Below, in pieces: positions 1 through 8,752 of a stretch of DNA of 60,937 bases. The DNA is taken from NCBI GenBank assembly GCA_002338655.1, contig DDIU01000007.1:1-60937 (forward strand). Reading direction: 5' to 3'. The position numbers and the translations under genes were made by a program. The notes below the pieces were generated by a model. That model saw only the letters and a list, made by a program, of their open reading frames with translations. It did not search any database and had not been told where the DNA came from. Origin of the DNA: Flammeovirgaceae bacterium UBA1842 (lineage in GTDB: Bacteria > Bacteroidota > Bacteroidia > Cytophagales > Cyclobacteriaceae). The first letter of the stretch is position 1; each line of letters begins with the position of its first letter.

Positions 1-118
1 GCAAAAAGTGTCAGAAATAAGCGACTAACCTATTCAGTACCATTTTACCATAAACCTATCCGAGCTAATGACCTTAACTTGTTGGTGATAACACCAGCAA
101 GGGCAGCCAAATGAGGAA

Positions 119-137
119 TACCGGAACAAGTCCGGTA
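119..137. repeat. Perfect inverted repeat downstream of the leftward lipoprotein operon
   Basis: Arms TACCGGA and TCCGGTA (7 bp each) flank a 5-base loop. The repeat lies just after the stop of the leftward lipoprotein gene that ends at 147, so it could be a transcript 3' end. It has no clear U-run on either side, which weakens a rho-independent terminator call. Bases 1-146 otherwise show no convincing gene. Confidence 0.35.
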
Positions 138-146
138 ATGTAGGCT

Positions 147-815
147 TTATTTAATTGTCAACGAATTACAATCGAAGGTGTCATTGAGTAATTCATCCTT
201 CCCAACTTCCTTATTAAAAGACACTTCTGTAATGTCCACCGCAATGTAGCTGGACCTTCCCGTACCTGTGTTCTGATTCACACCAAAATCAATGTAAATC
301 GTTTTAGGATCAGGCTGTATAGCTGGAATGGTGAAAGTGCCACTCACTCCTGCAAAACTGATGTTTTGGCCCGAGCCACCAAACTGCACATGATCAGGTG
401 CCTCACCATCATAACCATAATACTTAATGTTATTGGCCTCCGCTCTTACCCCAAACGTACCAGTGGTAACACCCGCTAAAAGAATTGTAGGCGAATAATT
501 ATAAGCATACCAGGTTTTCAACTGCATATCAAAATTATTGGCTCCAGTGGTTTCACTATCAAAGTTTTCAAAATAGACATAAACCCCAAGATGTGCGGGG
601 GTATGATAGTCTGTCTGGCGTTGGATCAGTCGGATATCATGATCGGTCTGAGGGTCTTGTATGCGTAGTTGTAGTCTACCATTGACCACCTCGGCATTAG
701 CACCCTCATGGAGCAGTTCCACTTCCCAAATACCCACACATTTTTTTGTTGGTTCGTTCTCAGCACTACATGCCCATAATAGAGGCATAAAAAGGATATA
801 TATTAATCTGTTCAT
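147..815 (-). CDS. Secreted lipoprotein, paralogue of the protein at 19771-20490
   Basis: The 222-residue protein begins with a short hydrophobic signal and a lipobox with Cys16 (LLWAC), so it is probably a lipoprotein. No known domain was recognised. It shares a pattern with the 239-residue protein at 19771-20490: an early C-x-x-x-WEVE segment, a DxRLIQ segment near residue 60, a YIDFGVN-like strand near residue 175, and an FDCNSL ending. It is the last gene of a leftward run of six secreted proteins that starts at 4927, divergent from a TPR kinase and its regulator. The predominance of beta-strand and Thr/Ser-rich sequence suggests a beta-sandwich (inference). Function unknown. Confidence 0.85.
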   Translation of the reverse strand: MNRLIYILFMPLLWACSAENEPTKKCVGIWEVELLHEGANAEVVNGRLQLRIQDPQTDHDIRLIQRQTDYHTPAHLGVYVYFENFDSETTGANNFDMQLKTWYAYNYSPTILLAGVTTGTFGVRAEANNIKYYGYDGEAPDHVQFGGSGQNISFAGVSGTFTIPAIQPDPKTIYIDFGVNQNTGTGRSSYIAVDITEVSFNKEVGKDELLNDTFDCNSLTIK

Positions 816-818
816 AGT

Positions 819-2057
819 CTATTTTCGATATATTTTTACATTGGAAGAAGGGCTATTGGTATATGCACCCAGATGGTAACTTTCTCTCGGATAAATGATC
901 AAGTTGCCTAGAGCAGCACCGTAACCCATACTGGTGTGAGGTGCGAATGGTTCGTAAGGCTCATGAGGTCTTGGTTCATATACCTCCACGGTAGTGCCGT
1001 CATAAGTCATTGTTTTGGTATTATAACTCCCATAAATTACTCCATCTAGCTCTACGGGATTGATACCAAAGCCATTTTCTACATTAAAATCATAGTTGTT
1101 CTTTACCCAGGCATCGGTAGCAATATCATAATAATGCTGCCCTACATAGATCCGGTTTTTATAAGGAAAAATGTAGTTTGAATCTTCATGTGTTTCAGGA
1201 TAGCTGGATTTCTCCGTCCATGTTTTGGTGTTAGGATCAAACTCCCAAATCCGATTTTGATTACCCAAGCCAAAGTAGCCCTTACCACCCACTGCAGTGC
1301 CTAGGATCGTGTGAAAGTATCGATCAGGTTCAATACTGTTCAATAACAAGTATTCGGTTACATTTACAGGAAACTCACCAATAGATGTCCATGAATCAGC
1401 CGTTGGATCATATTCATAAACCAAAGAATTGGAGCCTACGATATAGCCCTTTCCATTAAGGGAAAAGCCGCTAAAAGCAGTAAAAGAAGCATTTTGTATG
1501 TTGACCTGCTCCTGCCAAGAGAAGTCAAGCGTATCCAGTTTATACCATACGTTGGTATTACCAAAGCCACTATAAATAGTATTATTGATATTCAAAGTAA
1601 TGGTGTTTACGCTTGGATCGGCTGGGAATTCAGGGCCCAAAGACCAAGTGTTATCGCTCACCACTTTTATTTGCTGGCATGCTTTTGCAGTAGCTTTTCC
1701 ATTACCAACAAATTGTGCACAGAGTGTGCCACTAGTATAGAATAAGGCTGACAAATTACCCGTATTCCCTTGAGATACAATTTCGAAATCGCCCGTGTAC
1801 TCCCAGTTGACGCCTATCCCATTTGGACCACAACTACCGAGTGAATAATACAATTCTGTGGCTTTTGTTGTTTTGTAAACAGCAGTCTGTACCCACTGGC
1901 TCTTGCCATTTCCGTCATAACCCGTGGTTAACGATTCGTTGGTGATTGGGGAAGCTGTTAGTTCGCAGTCATCGTCTTCTCCACCAATCGAACAGGATTG
2001 TAGGGTAAATAAGATTGTCAAGAGTAGCAGCGCTGATAATGTGTATAGAATTTTCAT
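819..2057 (-). CDS. Kelch-repeat lipoprotein
   Basis: The 412-residue protein has a signal peptide with a lipobox ending at Cys22 (LQSC), followed by a Cys-containing N-terminal domain of about 110 residues. The rest, from about residue 135, carries Kelch-like blades: repeated 'YDP...W' signatures such as YEYDPTADSW and WEFDPNTKTW, each following a small-hydrophobic-Gly strand. This predicts a beta-propeller on the cell surface or in the periplasm, probably for binding a protein or glycan. It lies 3 bases from the next lipoprotein gene and 7 bases from the previous one, so it belongs to the same operon. The second copy of the module (19245-21232) has no Kelch gene, so this member is specific to copy 1. 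Ligand unknown. Confidence 0.88.
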   Translation of the reverse strand: MKILYTLSALLLLTILFTLQSCSIGGEDDDCELTASPITNESLTTGYDGNGKSQWVQTAVYKTTKATELYYSLGSCGPNGIGVNWEYTGDFEIVSQGNTGNLSALFYTSGTLCAQFVGNGKATAKACQQIKVVSDNTWSLGPEFPADPSVNTITLNINNTIYSGFGNTNVWYKLDTLDFSWQEQVNIQNASFTAFSGFSLNGKGYIVGSNSLVYEYDPTADSWTSIGEFPVNVTEYLLLNSIEPDRYFHTILGTAVGGKGYFGLGNQNRIWEFDPNTKTWTEKSSYPETHEDSNYIFPYKNRIYVGQHYYDIATDAWVKNNYDFNVENGFGINPVELDGVIYGSYNTKTMTYDGTTVEVYEPRPHEPYEPFAPHTSMGYGAALGNLIIYPRESYHLGAYTNSPSSNVKIYRK

Positions 2058-2064
2058 AAGCTAA

Positions 2065-2568
2065 TTAGTTAAAGGGGTTACAATCGGATATGCCTTGGGA
2101 AGATAAAAATTTACCGTTGGTGAGAATTGTCTGGCTTCCAGAGTTAGGGTTTTTGGTGATCATGTTGAAGGTGCCTGCTCCACAATAACTCCCATTGACT
2201 ACGGGCTCGTAGCTTAAAATGGTCATCTCTCCACTCACTAGTTCTTCTACTCCAAAAAAGTCGGCAGCAGACATGGGATAAGCTTTATTTAGTTCGAGAC
2301 CAGCCGCAGGCACATTAATCGTTGCTGATAGTGATACGGCACTTTTGTCAGCTGGCGTATATAATTCAATTTTAAAGGTGGCGAATGAAGTGTTGGCACC
2401 ATATTGCAAGGCACTGGCCTCAGGAAAACAGATGGCTATTCCATCACGTTCTACACTACCCCAATTGCCAACAGCACACTGGTCAATCACAGGTTCTTCA
2501 TCTTCAAGACAGGAGCTTATTGCAATTAGACATACAAAGCAAAAAAATGGGATAAATAGGTTTTTCAT
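2065..2568 (-). CDS. Secreted lipoprotein, paralogue of the protein at 19245-19763
   Basis: I chose the ATG at 2568 over an in-frame ATG at 2589, because the signal peptide with a lipobox at Cys20 (AISSC) then starts at residue 1 and overlap with the upstream gene is avoided. The mature protein (about 147 residues) resembles the 172-residue lipoprotein at 19245-19763. Shared blocks are an ICFPE/VCFPE motif, GLELNKAYPM versus GIELNKDYPL, a C-x-AGTF block and a CNPF ending. The conserved cysteines suggest one or two disulfides. No known family was recognised. Its role is tied to the other secreted proteins of the operon. Confidence 0.85.
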   Translation of the reverse strand: MKNLFIPFFCFVCLIAISSCLEDEEPVIDQCAVGNWGSVERDGIAICFPEASALQYGANTSFATFKIELYTPADKSAVSLSATINVPAAGLELNKAYPMSAADFFGVEELVSGEMTILSYEPVVNGSYCGAGTFNMITKNPNSGSQTILTNGKFLSSQGISDCNPFN

Positions 2569-2579
2569 AATCTTAGTTT

Positions 2580-3353
2580 TTAAAGCCAAATACCAATGAA
2601 AATATCGCTACGGGTAGCATTGAAAGGATGATCTCCACGGTTGACCGATCTTATTTGTTCAAAACCTGCATATATGGGCGAATTGGTTCGCAACTGAAGA
2701 TTTAAATTGATAAAGTGTGGTTTTGGGTATTCCCGGTCAAAATTCATATCAGTAGCATCCATAAACTTGGCTGTGAAAGCATAGGAACCTTCGAAATGAA
2801 GATTTACCACATTGAACACATTGAAATCCAACATGATAGCCGGCCCCAATGCACCATACCATCCTGCCGGTTCATTCACCACTTCGAAGGTATTGCTGCT
2901 CTCACTATAGGGCTCAAAGGCCAAAAAGTAGTCACCCCAATGGCCACCGATAGCCACATTGAAGTTATCCAGACTCACCACATTGACTACATGGTTATGC
3001 CAGCCTATTATAAAATCGGAAAGTGAAGTCGAAGAATTTTTAAAGCCAGTTTCAAAATTTCCCCCGTTGATCATGTCTATCAAAAATCCTGATAGCGATT
3101 CGGTAATAAAGGCAAACCTGTGACTATATTGATAACCGCCTTGGTCGAAGTTAACTTTGTCCAAACTGAATAATCGGATGGTGAATCCATTAGGGTTTTT
3201 GACAGAATCCGGGTCTGCCTCCAAAGTCTTTACACTGATGTATCGAGGCTCAAACTTTACCATTTTACCATCATCTGCATAATTGTAGTTAGAGAGTTGT
3301 GCATACCCATTACTGAGAATGAAAATGAACAGCAGCGTTGTAATTTGTTTCAT
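2580..3353 (-). CDS. Secreted outer-membrane-like protein, paralogue of the protein at 20501-21232
   Basis: The 257-residue protein has a signal peptide cleaved near residue 18 (NGYAQ), with no lipobox. It has alternating hydrophobic strands and ends in an aromatic-rich strand (IFIGIWL), which suggests an outer-membrane beta-barrel or beta-rich periplasmic protein (inference). It matches the 243-residue protein at 20501-21232 at GWHN, GGHWGDYF/GGHLGDYF and HFEGSYAFT/HYEGSYAFT. These three blocks are strong evidence of common ancestry. In both modules it heads the conserved set of three genes. Family and function not recognised. Confidence 0.85.
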   Translation of the reverse strand: MKQITTLLFIFILSNGYAQLSNYNYADDGKMVKFEPRYISVKTLEADPDSVKNPNGFTIRLFSLDKVNFDQGGYQYSHRFAFITESLSGFLIDMINGGNFETGFKNSSTSLSDFIIGWHNHVVNVVSLDNFNVAIGGHWGDYFLAFEPYSESSNTFEVVNEPAGWYGALGPAIMLDFNVFNVVNLHFEGSYAFTAKFMDATDMNFDREYPKPHFINLNLQLRTNSPIYAGFEQIRSVNRGDHPFNATRSDIFIGIWL

Positions 3354-3385
3354 AAAATTTATTATTGGAAAGACCGAATTCAGTA

Positions 3386-3901
3386 TTACATCTTCATATC
3401 TACAAAAGAGAAAATGGCGTAACCCATGATGGGCGTACCCAACTCCCAGCGGATAGGTGCCTTACTGGTGATTTTTCCAGATATCAATTTATTCTCCTTA
3501 TCGATACTGGTTATTTCCAGTGTGGCTGGTGAGAAAAAGGTGGCGTTACCCGTTCTGGCATCACCTACATAACTCATTCCTACTTCAAAAACCCCGTTGC
3601 TTTTATTTACAAGTGAATTATTCTCATAATAAGAATCGTAGGTAATGAATGTAACAATGAAGTCTTGATCTAACTTAAAACTGATTTCTTCTGTATCAGC
3701 TTCAAAGGAGTCTTTAAAGAGGTTGTAACCTGCTACTCCATAGACACATTTCGTTTCCTTTTCTTCGGCTTCTAAGACGGCATTTCTACCTTCATCAAAC
3801 GTTGTACATTGCATCTGAGCTTCTGGATCATCACTGCCGCAAGACATGAAAACTGAGCTAGTGATGATTAAAATGGCGGTTAATTTATACATGTTTTTCA
3901 T
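3386..3901 (-). CDS. Lipoprotein of unknown function
   Basis: The 171-residue protein has a signal peptide and a lipobox at Cys21 (VFMSC), followed by an acidic linker (GSDDPE) typical of exported Bacteroidota lipoproteins. The mature part is predicted beta-rich with two further cysteines (Cys32 and Cys52) that could pair. It is second in the leftward secreted-protein operon, 24 bases after the 333-residue gene and 32 bases before the outer-membrane-like gene. No counterpart is present in the second module copy. No family recognised. Confidence 0.8.
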   Translation of the reverse strand: MKNMYKLTAILIITSSVFMSCGSDDPEAQMQCTTFDEGRNAVLEAEEKETKCVYGVAGYNLFKDSFEADTEEISFKLDQDFIVTFITYDSYYENNSLVNKSNGVFEVGMSYVGDARTGNATFFSPATLEITSIDKENKLISGKITSKAPIRWELGTPIMGYAIFSFVDMKM

Positions 3902-3925
3902 AGTTCTAAGTAATTTTAATTCACA

Positions 3926-4927
3926 CTATCCGTTAAGATTTGCTATAAATTGATCTACTACTTGTCCTAGATATTCATTGAGTGCTTGTTGTGTTTTTGT
4001 TTTGAATGCCTCTCGGTCCGCTTTTACTTGATGTGAAACTTCAAGTTCCTTTTTGTTATTGTATACAATACCTGAGTACGAAGTGGAGTAATTTCTGTCA
4101 GGCGTTACATATTCTTTAAATTTCTTTTGTTCTACTACGCCCGGTATTTCAATTTTTTTCTTTGGGCTAAACGCCATTATGGTAGTTGCTCCAAGCCCAC
4201 TTGCTCCACCTTTCCACACTACGCGGGTCATTACCGGAGCAACTTCTATTTTTCCACCAAAGAACCCTTCTGCAGATTTTGCAATTGCAGATTCAGGCAT
4301 TTGGTAGTTTACAACACCTTTCATCCTTGAAGCATCCGTTACCAATGAACTACTACCCTCTATGGTTACAAACTGGAAACTTACGTTAGTCTCGAATACA
4401 GGAATGTCTCCCAATTCCTTCGATAACTTTGGTGTAGTGTCAAAAAAAGTACCTTTATTTTTACCCTTTTTCGTTACTTTTTTCACGTAAAAATCATACC
4501 CAACAGGTGCTGTTGAAATATATCCTAATAGTTGCGCTTGTGAAGGTGTCCCTCCTTCAATTCTTGTCCAATCACTGAAAAATTCAGATTTTCCTGCTTC
4601 GTCAGCTCCTACAATTTCAACCCCTGCCGCTTTTAGTTTGTTAACCACCATGGCATAGGCATTATTTGTAATTTCTTGCATATCTTCAAGCTCTATTCCC
4701 ACAAGACCTACGGCCATTTCTGCTCTAGTCTTACCTCCAGCACTAGACTCAGTACTTGAAGCAAGCACCTGATAGTTGATAAAGAATTGATTTAAATAAA
4801 TCTTCTTTGGGGCTTTCTTTAATTTTTTTTCACCGTAACTACCATCTCTAAGATTTTTCTCTGTTACTAGCTGTCCATTAGCCATAGTAAAGGCAAACAA
4901 TGCAGCGATTAATATTAATTTTTTCAT
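3926..4927 (-). CDS. Secreted protein of unknown function, first gene of the divergent operon
   Basis: The 333-residue protein has a clear signal peptide (MKKLILIAALFAFTMANGQ) with likely cleavage before Gln19. The mature protein is Lys-rich and contains no motif I recognise. It has a patch around residues 30-60 (KKIYLNQFFINYQV) and an extended middle region rich in beta-strand residues. As the first gene it lies directly behind the promoter shared back-to-back with the kinase gene, so it is probably the most highly expressed target of the system. It has no counterpart in the second copy of the module. Confidence 0.82.
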   Translation of the reverse strand: MKKLILIAALFAFTMANGQLVTEKNLRDGSYGEKKLKKAPKKIYLNQFFINYQVLASSTESSAGGKTRAEMAVGLVGIELEDMQEITNNAYAMVVNKLKAAGVEIVGADEAGKSEFFSDWTRIEGGTPSQAQLLGYISTAPVGYDFYVKKVTKKGKNKGTFFDTTPKLSKELGDIPVFETNVSFQFVTIEGSSSLVTDASRMKGVVNYQMPESAIAKSAEGFFGGKIEVAPVMTRVVWKGGASGLGATTIMAFSPKKKIEIPGVVEQKKFKEYVTPDRNYSTSYSGIVYNNKKELEVSHQVKADREAFKTKTQQALNEYLGQVVDQFIANLNG

Positions 4928-4948
4928 AATTCAGAATTTATATTTGTA

Positions 4949-4979
4949 CAAATAACTCTTTAATAATGCCTTGCTTCAA
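4949..4979 (-). promoter_or_regulatory. Predicted promoter of the leftward secreted-protein operon
   Basis: On the minus strand a TTGA element (4976-4979) is followed by a 19-base spacer and GTTATTTG (4949-4956), a partial match to the Bacteroidota -7 box TAnnTTTG. The palindromic operator at 5004-5019 lies 24 bases upstream of the -33 element. The equivalent promoter at 21257-21287 has the same 19-base spacer and the same 24-base distance to its operator, which raises confidence above what either weak match would give alone. Confidence 0.55.
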
Positions 4980-5001
4980 TAGGGTGGATTCGGTATTTTG
5001 G
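4971..5001 (+). promoter_or_regulatory. Predicted promoter of the first TPR kinase gene
   Basis: TTGC (4971-4974), a 19-base spacer and TATTTTGG (4994-5001) give a degenerate match to TTTG / TAnnTTTG. The operator palindrome begins 2 bases after the -7 box, so it would cover the transcription start. The promoter overlaps the oppositely directed promoter of the secreted-protein operon. The same layout occurs at 21278-21308. Confidence 0.45.
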
Positions 5002-5002
5002 T

Positions 5003-5020
5003 ATACCTAGTAATAGGTAT
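5003..5020. promoter_or_regulatory. Predicted operator 1 (TACCTA-GTAA-TAGGTA)
   Basis: The palindrome ATACCTA-GTAA-TAGGTAT has 7-base arms and a 4-base centre. It fits the consensus TACCNA-N4-TNGGTA seen at three other sites in the window, all next to NarL-type regulator or kinase genes. It resembles the 7-2-7 inverted heptamer (TACYYMT) known for the E. coli NarL family. It lies 22 bases before the kinase start codon, and extra GGTAT half-sites occur at 4992-4996 and 5000-5004. Confidence 0.65.
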
Positions 5021-5041
5021 TCACTGCCAAAACATAAAAAT

Positions 5042-6985
5042 TTGAAGGAATTACTTACTTTCTGCCTTTTACTAGTTAGTTACTCATCGTATAGTCAAGG
5101 AGACTCAATCAGAACCGCAGAACTCATAGCCAACGCCAGATCTTGGATGAACAAAGACGCTGAAATTGGAAAACTCTATTTAGATACCCTATTTACTGGC
5201 TATGTTAAAAACAAACCTGACTCCTATACCTCAGCGGAGTATGAGAAATTTATGGGCATTTATTATTATAGGGTTTCCAAGTTTGATACCTCCATACTTC
5301 ATTATAAAAAAGCAGCGCGTACCTATAAAACCCTGAATAGTGAGCTGGATCAGGCTAAGATAAAAGTGAATACCGCAATGGTATTTAATAGAATAGGGAG
5401 CTACGACAGTGCCATTCTTTATACTAGAGAGGCTTATAAAATGTTCGATCGGCTAGGTGACAAAAAGGGGGTTGGCATCTCTCTCAATATCATCGGTCAG
5501 GTATATTACTTTAATAAGGACTATAAAAAAGCCAAAGAATATTTCCAACTCTATTTAAAAAATGCACTAAGCGTACCTGATTCCACAGAAATAGCGGGCG
5601 GATACAACAATATAGCCGGTGTGAGTAACAATTTGCAACAATATGACTCTGCCATCCTATATTATAAAAAGGCCCTTGGCATTTCCAAAGCAGCAAACAA
5701 TCAATATAGTATTGCTAATAGTTATCAAAACATTGGCTCCAGCTACAAATCACTGGGGCAGCATTCAATTAGCTTCAATTATTATGATAGCGCCTTATTT
5801 TACTATGCTAAAATAAATAACCCAAGTGGCACCATGGAGACCAGATTGAACATGGGGCAAGGCTTCTATCATTTAAAGAACTATGTCAAGGCCATTGATA
5901 ACTTACGTGAAGCCCTAAGGTTGGCGGAAGAACTTAAAGAAGTCAATATGGAAGCCGAAGTTCTCAAAAGTTTGTCGTTGGCTTACGCAGAAAGCGGCAA
6001 TTACAAAGACTCCTATAAAGCGCTAAAACGCAATCAGATATTAAGTGATTCTTTGTTCAACATTGAAAAGAGTAAAGCCGTAGAGGAAATAAATTCTAAA
6101 TATGAAACGGAGATCAAAGACCAGCAGATCACCTTTTTAGATCAGGAAAATAAACTGCAAAAAGCCACCAACCAGCGAAACAACATTATTATACTGGCAC
6201 TGGTCATTGGTGTTTTGCTCCTGCTGATCGTATTCTATTTGTGGCGTCAGCGGGCTCGGATCCAGCAACAAGAAGTGTTGAACGAGCAAAAAATAAGGCT
6301 GCGCGAATCCCAAATCCAGGCTGTCATTAATAGTGAGGAAAAAGAGCGCAAACGCTTTGCATCGGACTTACATGATAGCATGGGGCAATTAGTCAGTGCT
6401 TTGACCATGAACATTCAAGGGCTGAAAGAGGCTAGTAGTGACGCTCAGGTTAGAAATGAGATAGTTGATAATTCAACTTCCTTACTCAATGATATCCAAC
6501 GAGAAATACGAAATATTGCTTTTAACCTGATGCCACAGGTGTTGACCAATGAAGGTTTAATCCCGGCATTGCAAGAGCTGACGGCACGCATTGATAAGTC
6601 CAATCAGGTAAAAGCTCAAGTTAAAGCCTTTGGACTGAACGAGCGTTTTAACGAAGTTTTTGAAATCTCGCTTTACCGAATATTGCAAGAGTGGATCTCA
6701 AATGTGCTCAAATATGCCAAAGCTTCTGAGATTCTCATCCAATTTACTGCACATGAGGATGAAGTGATAATCACAATTGAAGATAATGGTATCGGTTTTG
6801 ATTTGCACACTTTTGAACACAGCAAGGGCAACGGCTGGCGAAGTATCAACACCCGATTAAATCTTATTGCGGGCACTATGGATATTGATACACAGCAAGG
6901 CCGAAAAAATACAACCCTGACCATCTCAGTAAATAAAGACCTTGCCTTTACCACATCACAGGTAGAGCTGAATACCCAGTTGTAG
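5042..6985 (+). CDS. TPR-containing sensor histidine kinase (NarL-partner type), copy 1
   Basis: The 647-residue protein starts at a TTG codon. No in-frame ATG precedes the signal peptide (MKELLTFCLLLVSYSSYSQ), and the next Met would remove it. After the signal, residues about 50-345 hold tandem TPR units placed outside the inner membrane. One transmembrane helix spans about 381-403, followed by a coiled coil. The HisKA_3 box ASDLHDSMGQ carries the phospho-accepting His444. The ATPase domain has an N-box (EWISNVLKYAK) and a G1 box (EDNGIGFD). The paired response regulator is 48 bases downstream. The gene is divergent from six secreted-protein genes. Ligand unknown; the TPR part probably senses a protein or peptide in the periplasm (inference). 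Confidence 0.93.
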   Translation: MKELLTFCLLLVSYSSYSQGDSIRTAELIANARSWMNKDAEIGKLYLDTLFTGYVKNKPDSYTSAEYEKFMGIYYYRVSKFDTSILHYKKAARTYKTLNSELDQAKIKVNTAMVFNRIGSYDSAILYTREAYKMFDRLGDKKGVGISLNIIGQVYYFNKDYKKAKEYFQLYLKNALSVPDSTEIAGGYNNIAGVSNNLQQYDSAILYYKKALGISKAANNQYSIANSYQNIGSSYKSLGQHSISFNYYDSALFYYAKINNPSGTMETRLNMGQGFYHLKNYVKAIDNLREALRLAEELKEVNMEAEVLKSLSLAYAESGNYKDSYKALKRNQILSDSLFNIEKSKAVEEINSKYETEIKDQQITFLDQENKLQKATNQRNNIIILALVIGVLLLLIVFYLWRQRARIQQQEVLNEQKIRLRESQIQAVINSEEKERKRFASDLHDSMGQLVSALTMNIQGLKEASSDAQVRNEIVDNSTSLLNDIQREIRNIAFNLMPQVLTNEGLIPALQELTARIDKSNQVKAQVKAFGLNERFNEVFEISLYRILQEWISNVLKYAKASEILIQFTAHEDEVIITIEDNGIGFDLHTFEHSKGNGWRSINTRLNLIAGTMDIDTQQGRKNTTLTISVNKDLAFTTSQVELNTQL

Positions 6986-6988
6986 GTA
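6973..6988. promoter_or_regulatory. Predicted operator 4 (TACCCA-GTTG-TAGGTA)
   Basis: The element fits TACCNA-N4-TNGGTA and overlaps the TAG stop codon of the kinase gene (6983-6985). A promoter-like TTGA starts at the next base, so a bound regulator would touch the -33 region, the usual position of an activator. It lies in front of the regulator gene, suggesting autoregulation separate from the kinase promoter. Confidence 0.6.
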
Positions 6989-7019
6989 TTGATTTAGACA
7001 TTCTACACCACTTTCTTTG
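6989..7019 (+). promoter_or_regulatory. Predicted internal promoter of the first response regulator gene
   Basis: TTGA (6989-6992), a 19-base spacer and TTTCTTTG (7012-7019) match the Bacteroidota TTTG / TAnnTTTG pattern except at the first positions. It directly follows operator 4. It would give the regulator its own transcript starting about 45 bases before the preferred ATG at 7070. Confidence 0.45.
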
Positions 7020-7069
7020 TAATAAAAGATAAGATGCGTTTATTTAAAAGTATGGTGGCCAAACTGAGT

Positions 7070-7696
7070 ATGGAAAAGTACCGGATACTTTTAATAGATG
7101 ATCATAAAATACTACTTGAAGGCACTCAGCGGCTGTTAAGTGGTTTGGAGTTGTATGAGGTAACTGGCACGGCATGCAGTGGTAAAGAAGCCTTTGAGTT
7201 GCTCAAATTACACGACTATGATATATTGGTCACTGACTACGAATTACCGGATTTATCCGGTTTGGAGATCATTAAGATAGCCCGTTCTGTAAATCCCGAC
7301 ATGAAGGTGATCGTGCTAAGCATGCATGATGATCCCTCGGTTTTGAAAGATTTGCTCAAAGAGAATATTGACAGCTTTGTTCTAAAAAATGACGCCCACT
7401 CCTCGTTAATGCAGGCATTGGATAAAGTCACATCAGGAAAAAAATACTTTAGTGATGAAATTTCTGAAATCCTTGTCAGGCAAATCAATTCGCCAACCGA
7501 AAAGAGTGACCTCTCCCCTAGAGAAACAGAAATCATTAAGCTCATTGCGAAGGACTTTTCTACCAAACAGATAGCAGAAGTACTCTTTATCAGTGAGAAA
7601 ACTGTAGAAACACACCGCAAAAACATTCTGCGCAAAACCAACTGCTCCACTGTAGTTGGACTCGTGAATTATGCACATGCACGTAAATTGATATAA
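7070..7696 (+). CDS. NarL/LuxR-family response regulator, copy 1
   Basis: I prefer the ATG at 7070 (208 residues) to the in-frame ATG at 7034, because homology with the copy-2 regulator begins at MEKYRILL. The receiver domain has the acidic pair (IDDH), phospho-acceptor Asp56 (VTDYELPD), and a conserved Lys after VL. A C-terminal GerE/LuxR helix-turn-helix follows (SPRETEIIKLI ... ISEKTVETHRKN). Its recognition helix is nearly identical to that of the regulator at 23603-24226, so both probably bind the same palindrome. It is expected to be phosphorylated by the TPR kinase encoded just upstream. Confidence 0.93.
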   Translation: MEKYRILLIDDHKILLEGTQRLLSGLELYEVTGTACSGKEAFELLKLHDYDILVTDYELPDLSGLEIIKIARSVNPDMKVIVLSMHDDPSVLKDLLKENIDSFVLKNDAHSSLMQALDKVTSGKKYFSDEISEILVRQINSPTEKSDLSPRETEIIKLIAKDFSTKQIAEVLFISEKTVETHRKNILRKTNCSTVVGLVNYAHARKLI

Positions 7697-7776
7697 CTTA
7701 TTTGTTTCTCATATAGCCAATGTAATTTCAGAAGTTTTTATTATTTTACAATGCCTTAAACTTCAATTTTAAGATT

Positions 7777-8370
7777 ATGAGTAAGCTATTGATTTCATTC
7801 TACAGTCTTTTCTGTGTGGGGTTCATCTTAAAATTCTTTCATATTCATTATAATGCGGTTTTAATGCTTACTGGACTTGGAGGAGTTTTAGTTGTAAGTC
7901 TAATTCTCCTTTTCAAAAAGGACAAACGTTATCTTCAAAACATCGGTATTTGCAGCTGGTTATTAGTGCTCCTTAGCTCACTGAAATTCTTCCCATTTGG
8001 CAATGTGGCATTGATTTTAGCGACTATTATATCAGTATTTATAATTGTTGTATTAATTAAACAACATAAATACTTGGGTCTAATACCATTGGGGTTAACT
8101 GCTGTAATTGCCCTCCTATTTCACTCATTGCCAACGGATAGTAGATATTACTTACTCAATGTAAAATGGAATTATGAAATTGAGAGGGATTTTATTACCC
8201 TAGACAAATACTCCTGGCTACTTTACAATAATGGTAATAGTAATGAAGCTCTTAAGATTTCAAATCAGGCCTTAGAAATTGCTCAGAAATCAGGGCAAAA
8301 GGAATGGGTAGCTATTATTGAAGAGCACGCTAACGCGATACGTATGAATAACTGGGAAAAATATCGTTAA
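7777..8370 (+). CDS. Membrane protein with C-terminal TPR-like helix pair, unknown function
   Basis: The 197-residue protein has about four hydrophobic segments in the first 115 residues (starting with SFYSLFCVGFILKFF, then LMLTGLGGVLVVSLILLF). A soluble C-terminal part of about 70 residues contains a TPR-like helix pair (YNNGNSNEALKISNQALEIA). It lies 80 bases after the response regulator on the same strand, so it may be co-transcribed, but nothing in the sequence links it to the signalling pair. No counterpart exists after the second regulator. Confidence 0.78.
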   Translation: MSKLLISFYSLFCVGFILKFFHIHYNAVLMLTGLGGVLVVSLILLFKKDKRYLQNIGICSWLLVLLSSLKFFPFGNVALILATIISVFIIVVLIKQHKYLGLIPLGLTAVIALLFHSLPTDSRYYLLNVKWNYEIERDFITLDKYSWLLYNNGNSNEALKISNQALEIAQKSGQKEWVAIIEEHANAIRMNNWEKYR

Positions 8371-8386
8371 CAATTATAAAGGATAT

Positions 8387-8752
8387 CTAAATCCACTCGG
8401 GATTCTCAACTGTCCTTTCGTGCATCACCTCACCGGTATGTTTGGTTGACGCAGGTTCGAAAAGCATCACCCAACACTCTTCCCCTTCAGGTACAGTAGG
8501 AAAATGCTCAACCCCTTTGGGTACGATTACCATATCGCCTTCATTGAGTACTTCAGTTCGGTCACGGTATTCCATATTGAGCGTGCCTTTGAAAATCAGA
8601 AACAACTCATCTTCGTTTTCATGGCTATGCCAAACAAATTCATTTACCAATTTAGCTAGTTTCACCTGTTGTCCATTAAGCTCACCAATTATTTTTGGCG
8701 TCCACTTTTCATTGAACAGGCTGAACTTTTCTAATACGTTAATCTTTTTCAT
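8387..8752 (-). CDS. Small cupin-domain protein
   Basis: The 121-residue protein is a single cupin barrel. It has the metal-binding pattern H-x-H-E-x-E (WHSHENEDELFLIFKG) in motif 1 and a second His near EHFPTVPEGEE. Proteins of this type bind a metal and often act as isomerases, dioxygenases or sensors of small molecules; the substrate cannot be read from the sequence. Its start overlaps the stop of the upstream NUDIX gene by 4 bases (ATGA type), so it is co-translated with that gene in a three-gene leftward operon. Confidence 0.88.
   Translation of the reverse strand: MKKINVLEKFSLFNEKWTPKIIGELNGQQVKLAKLVNEFVWHSHENEDELFLIFKGTLNMEYRDRTEVLNEGDMVIVPKGVEHFPTVPEGEECWVMLFEPASTKHTGEVMHERTVENPEWI

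Noticed and set aside
119..137. TACCGGA-N5-TCCGGTA as a fifth operator of the TACC family
   Set aside because: The distance between the TACC and GGTA ends is 3 bases longer than in the four operators, and it lies downstream of an operon, so it does not fit the consensus.
4127..4389. Plus-strand frames opposite the 333-residue secreted protein
   Set aside because: They are overlapping and Cys/His-rich by chance, in the antisense frames of a real gene.
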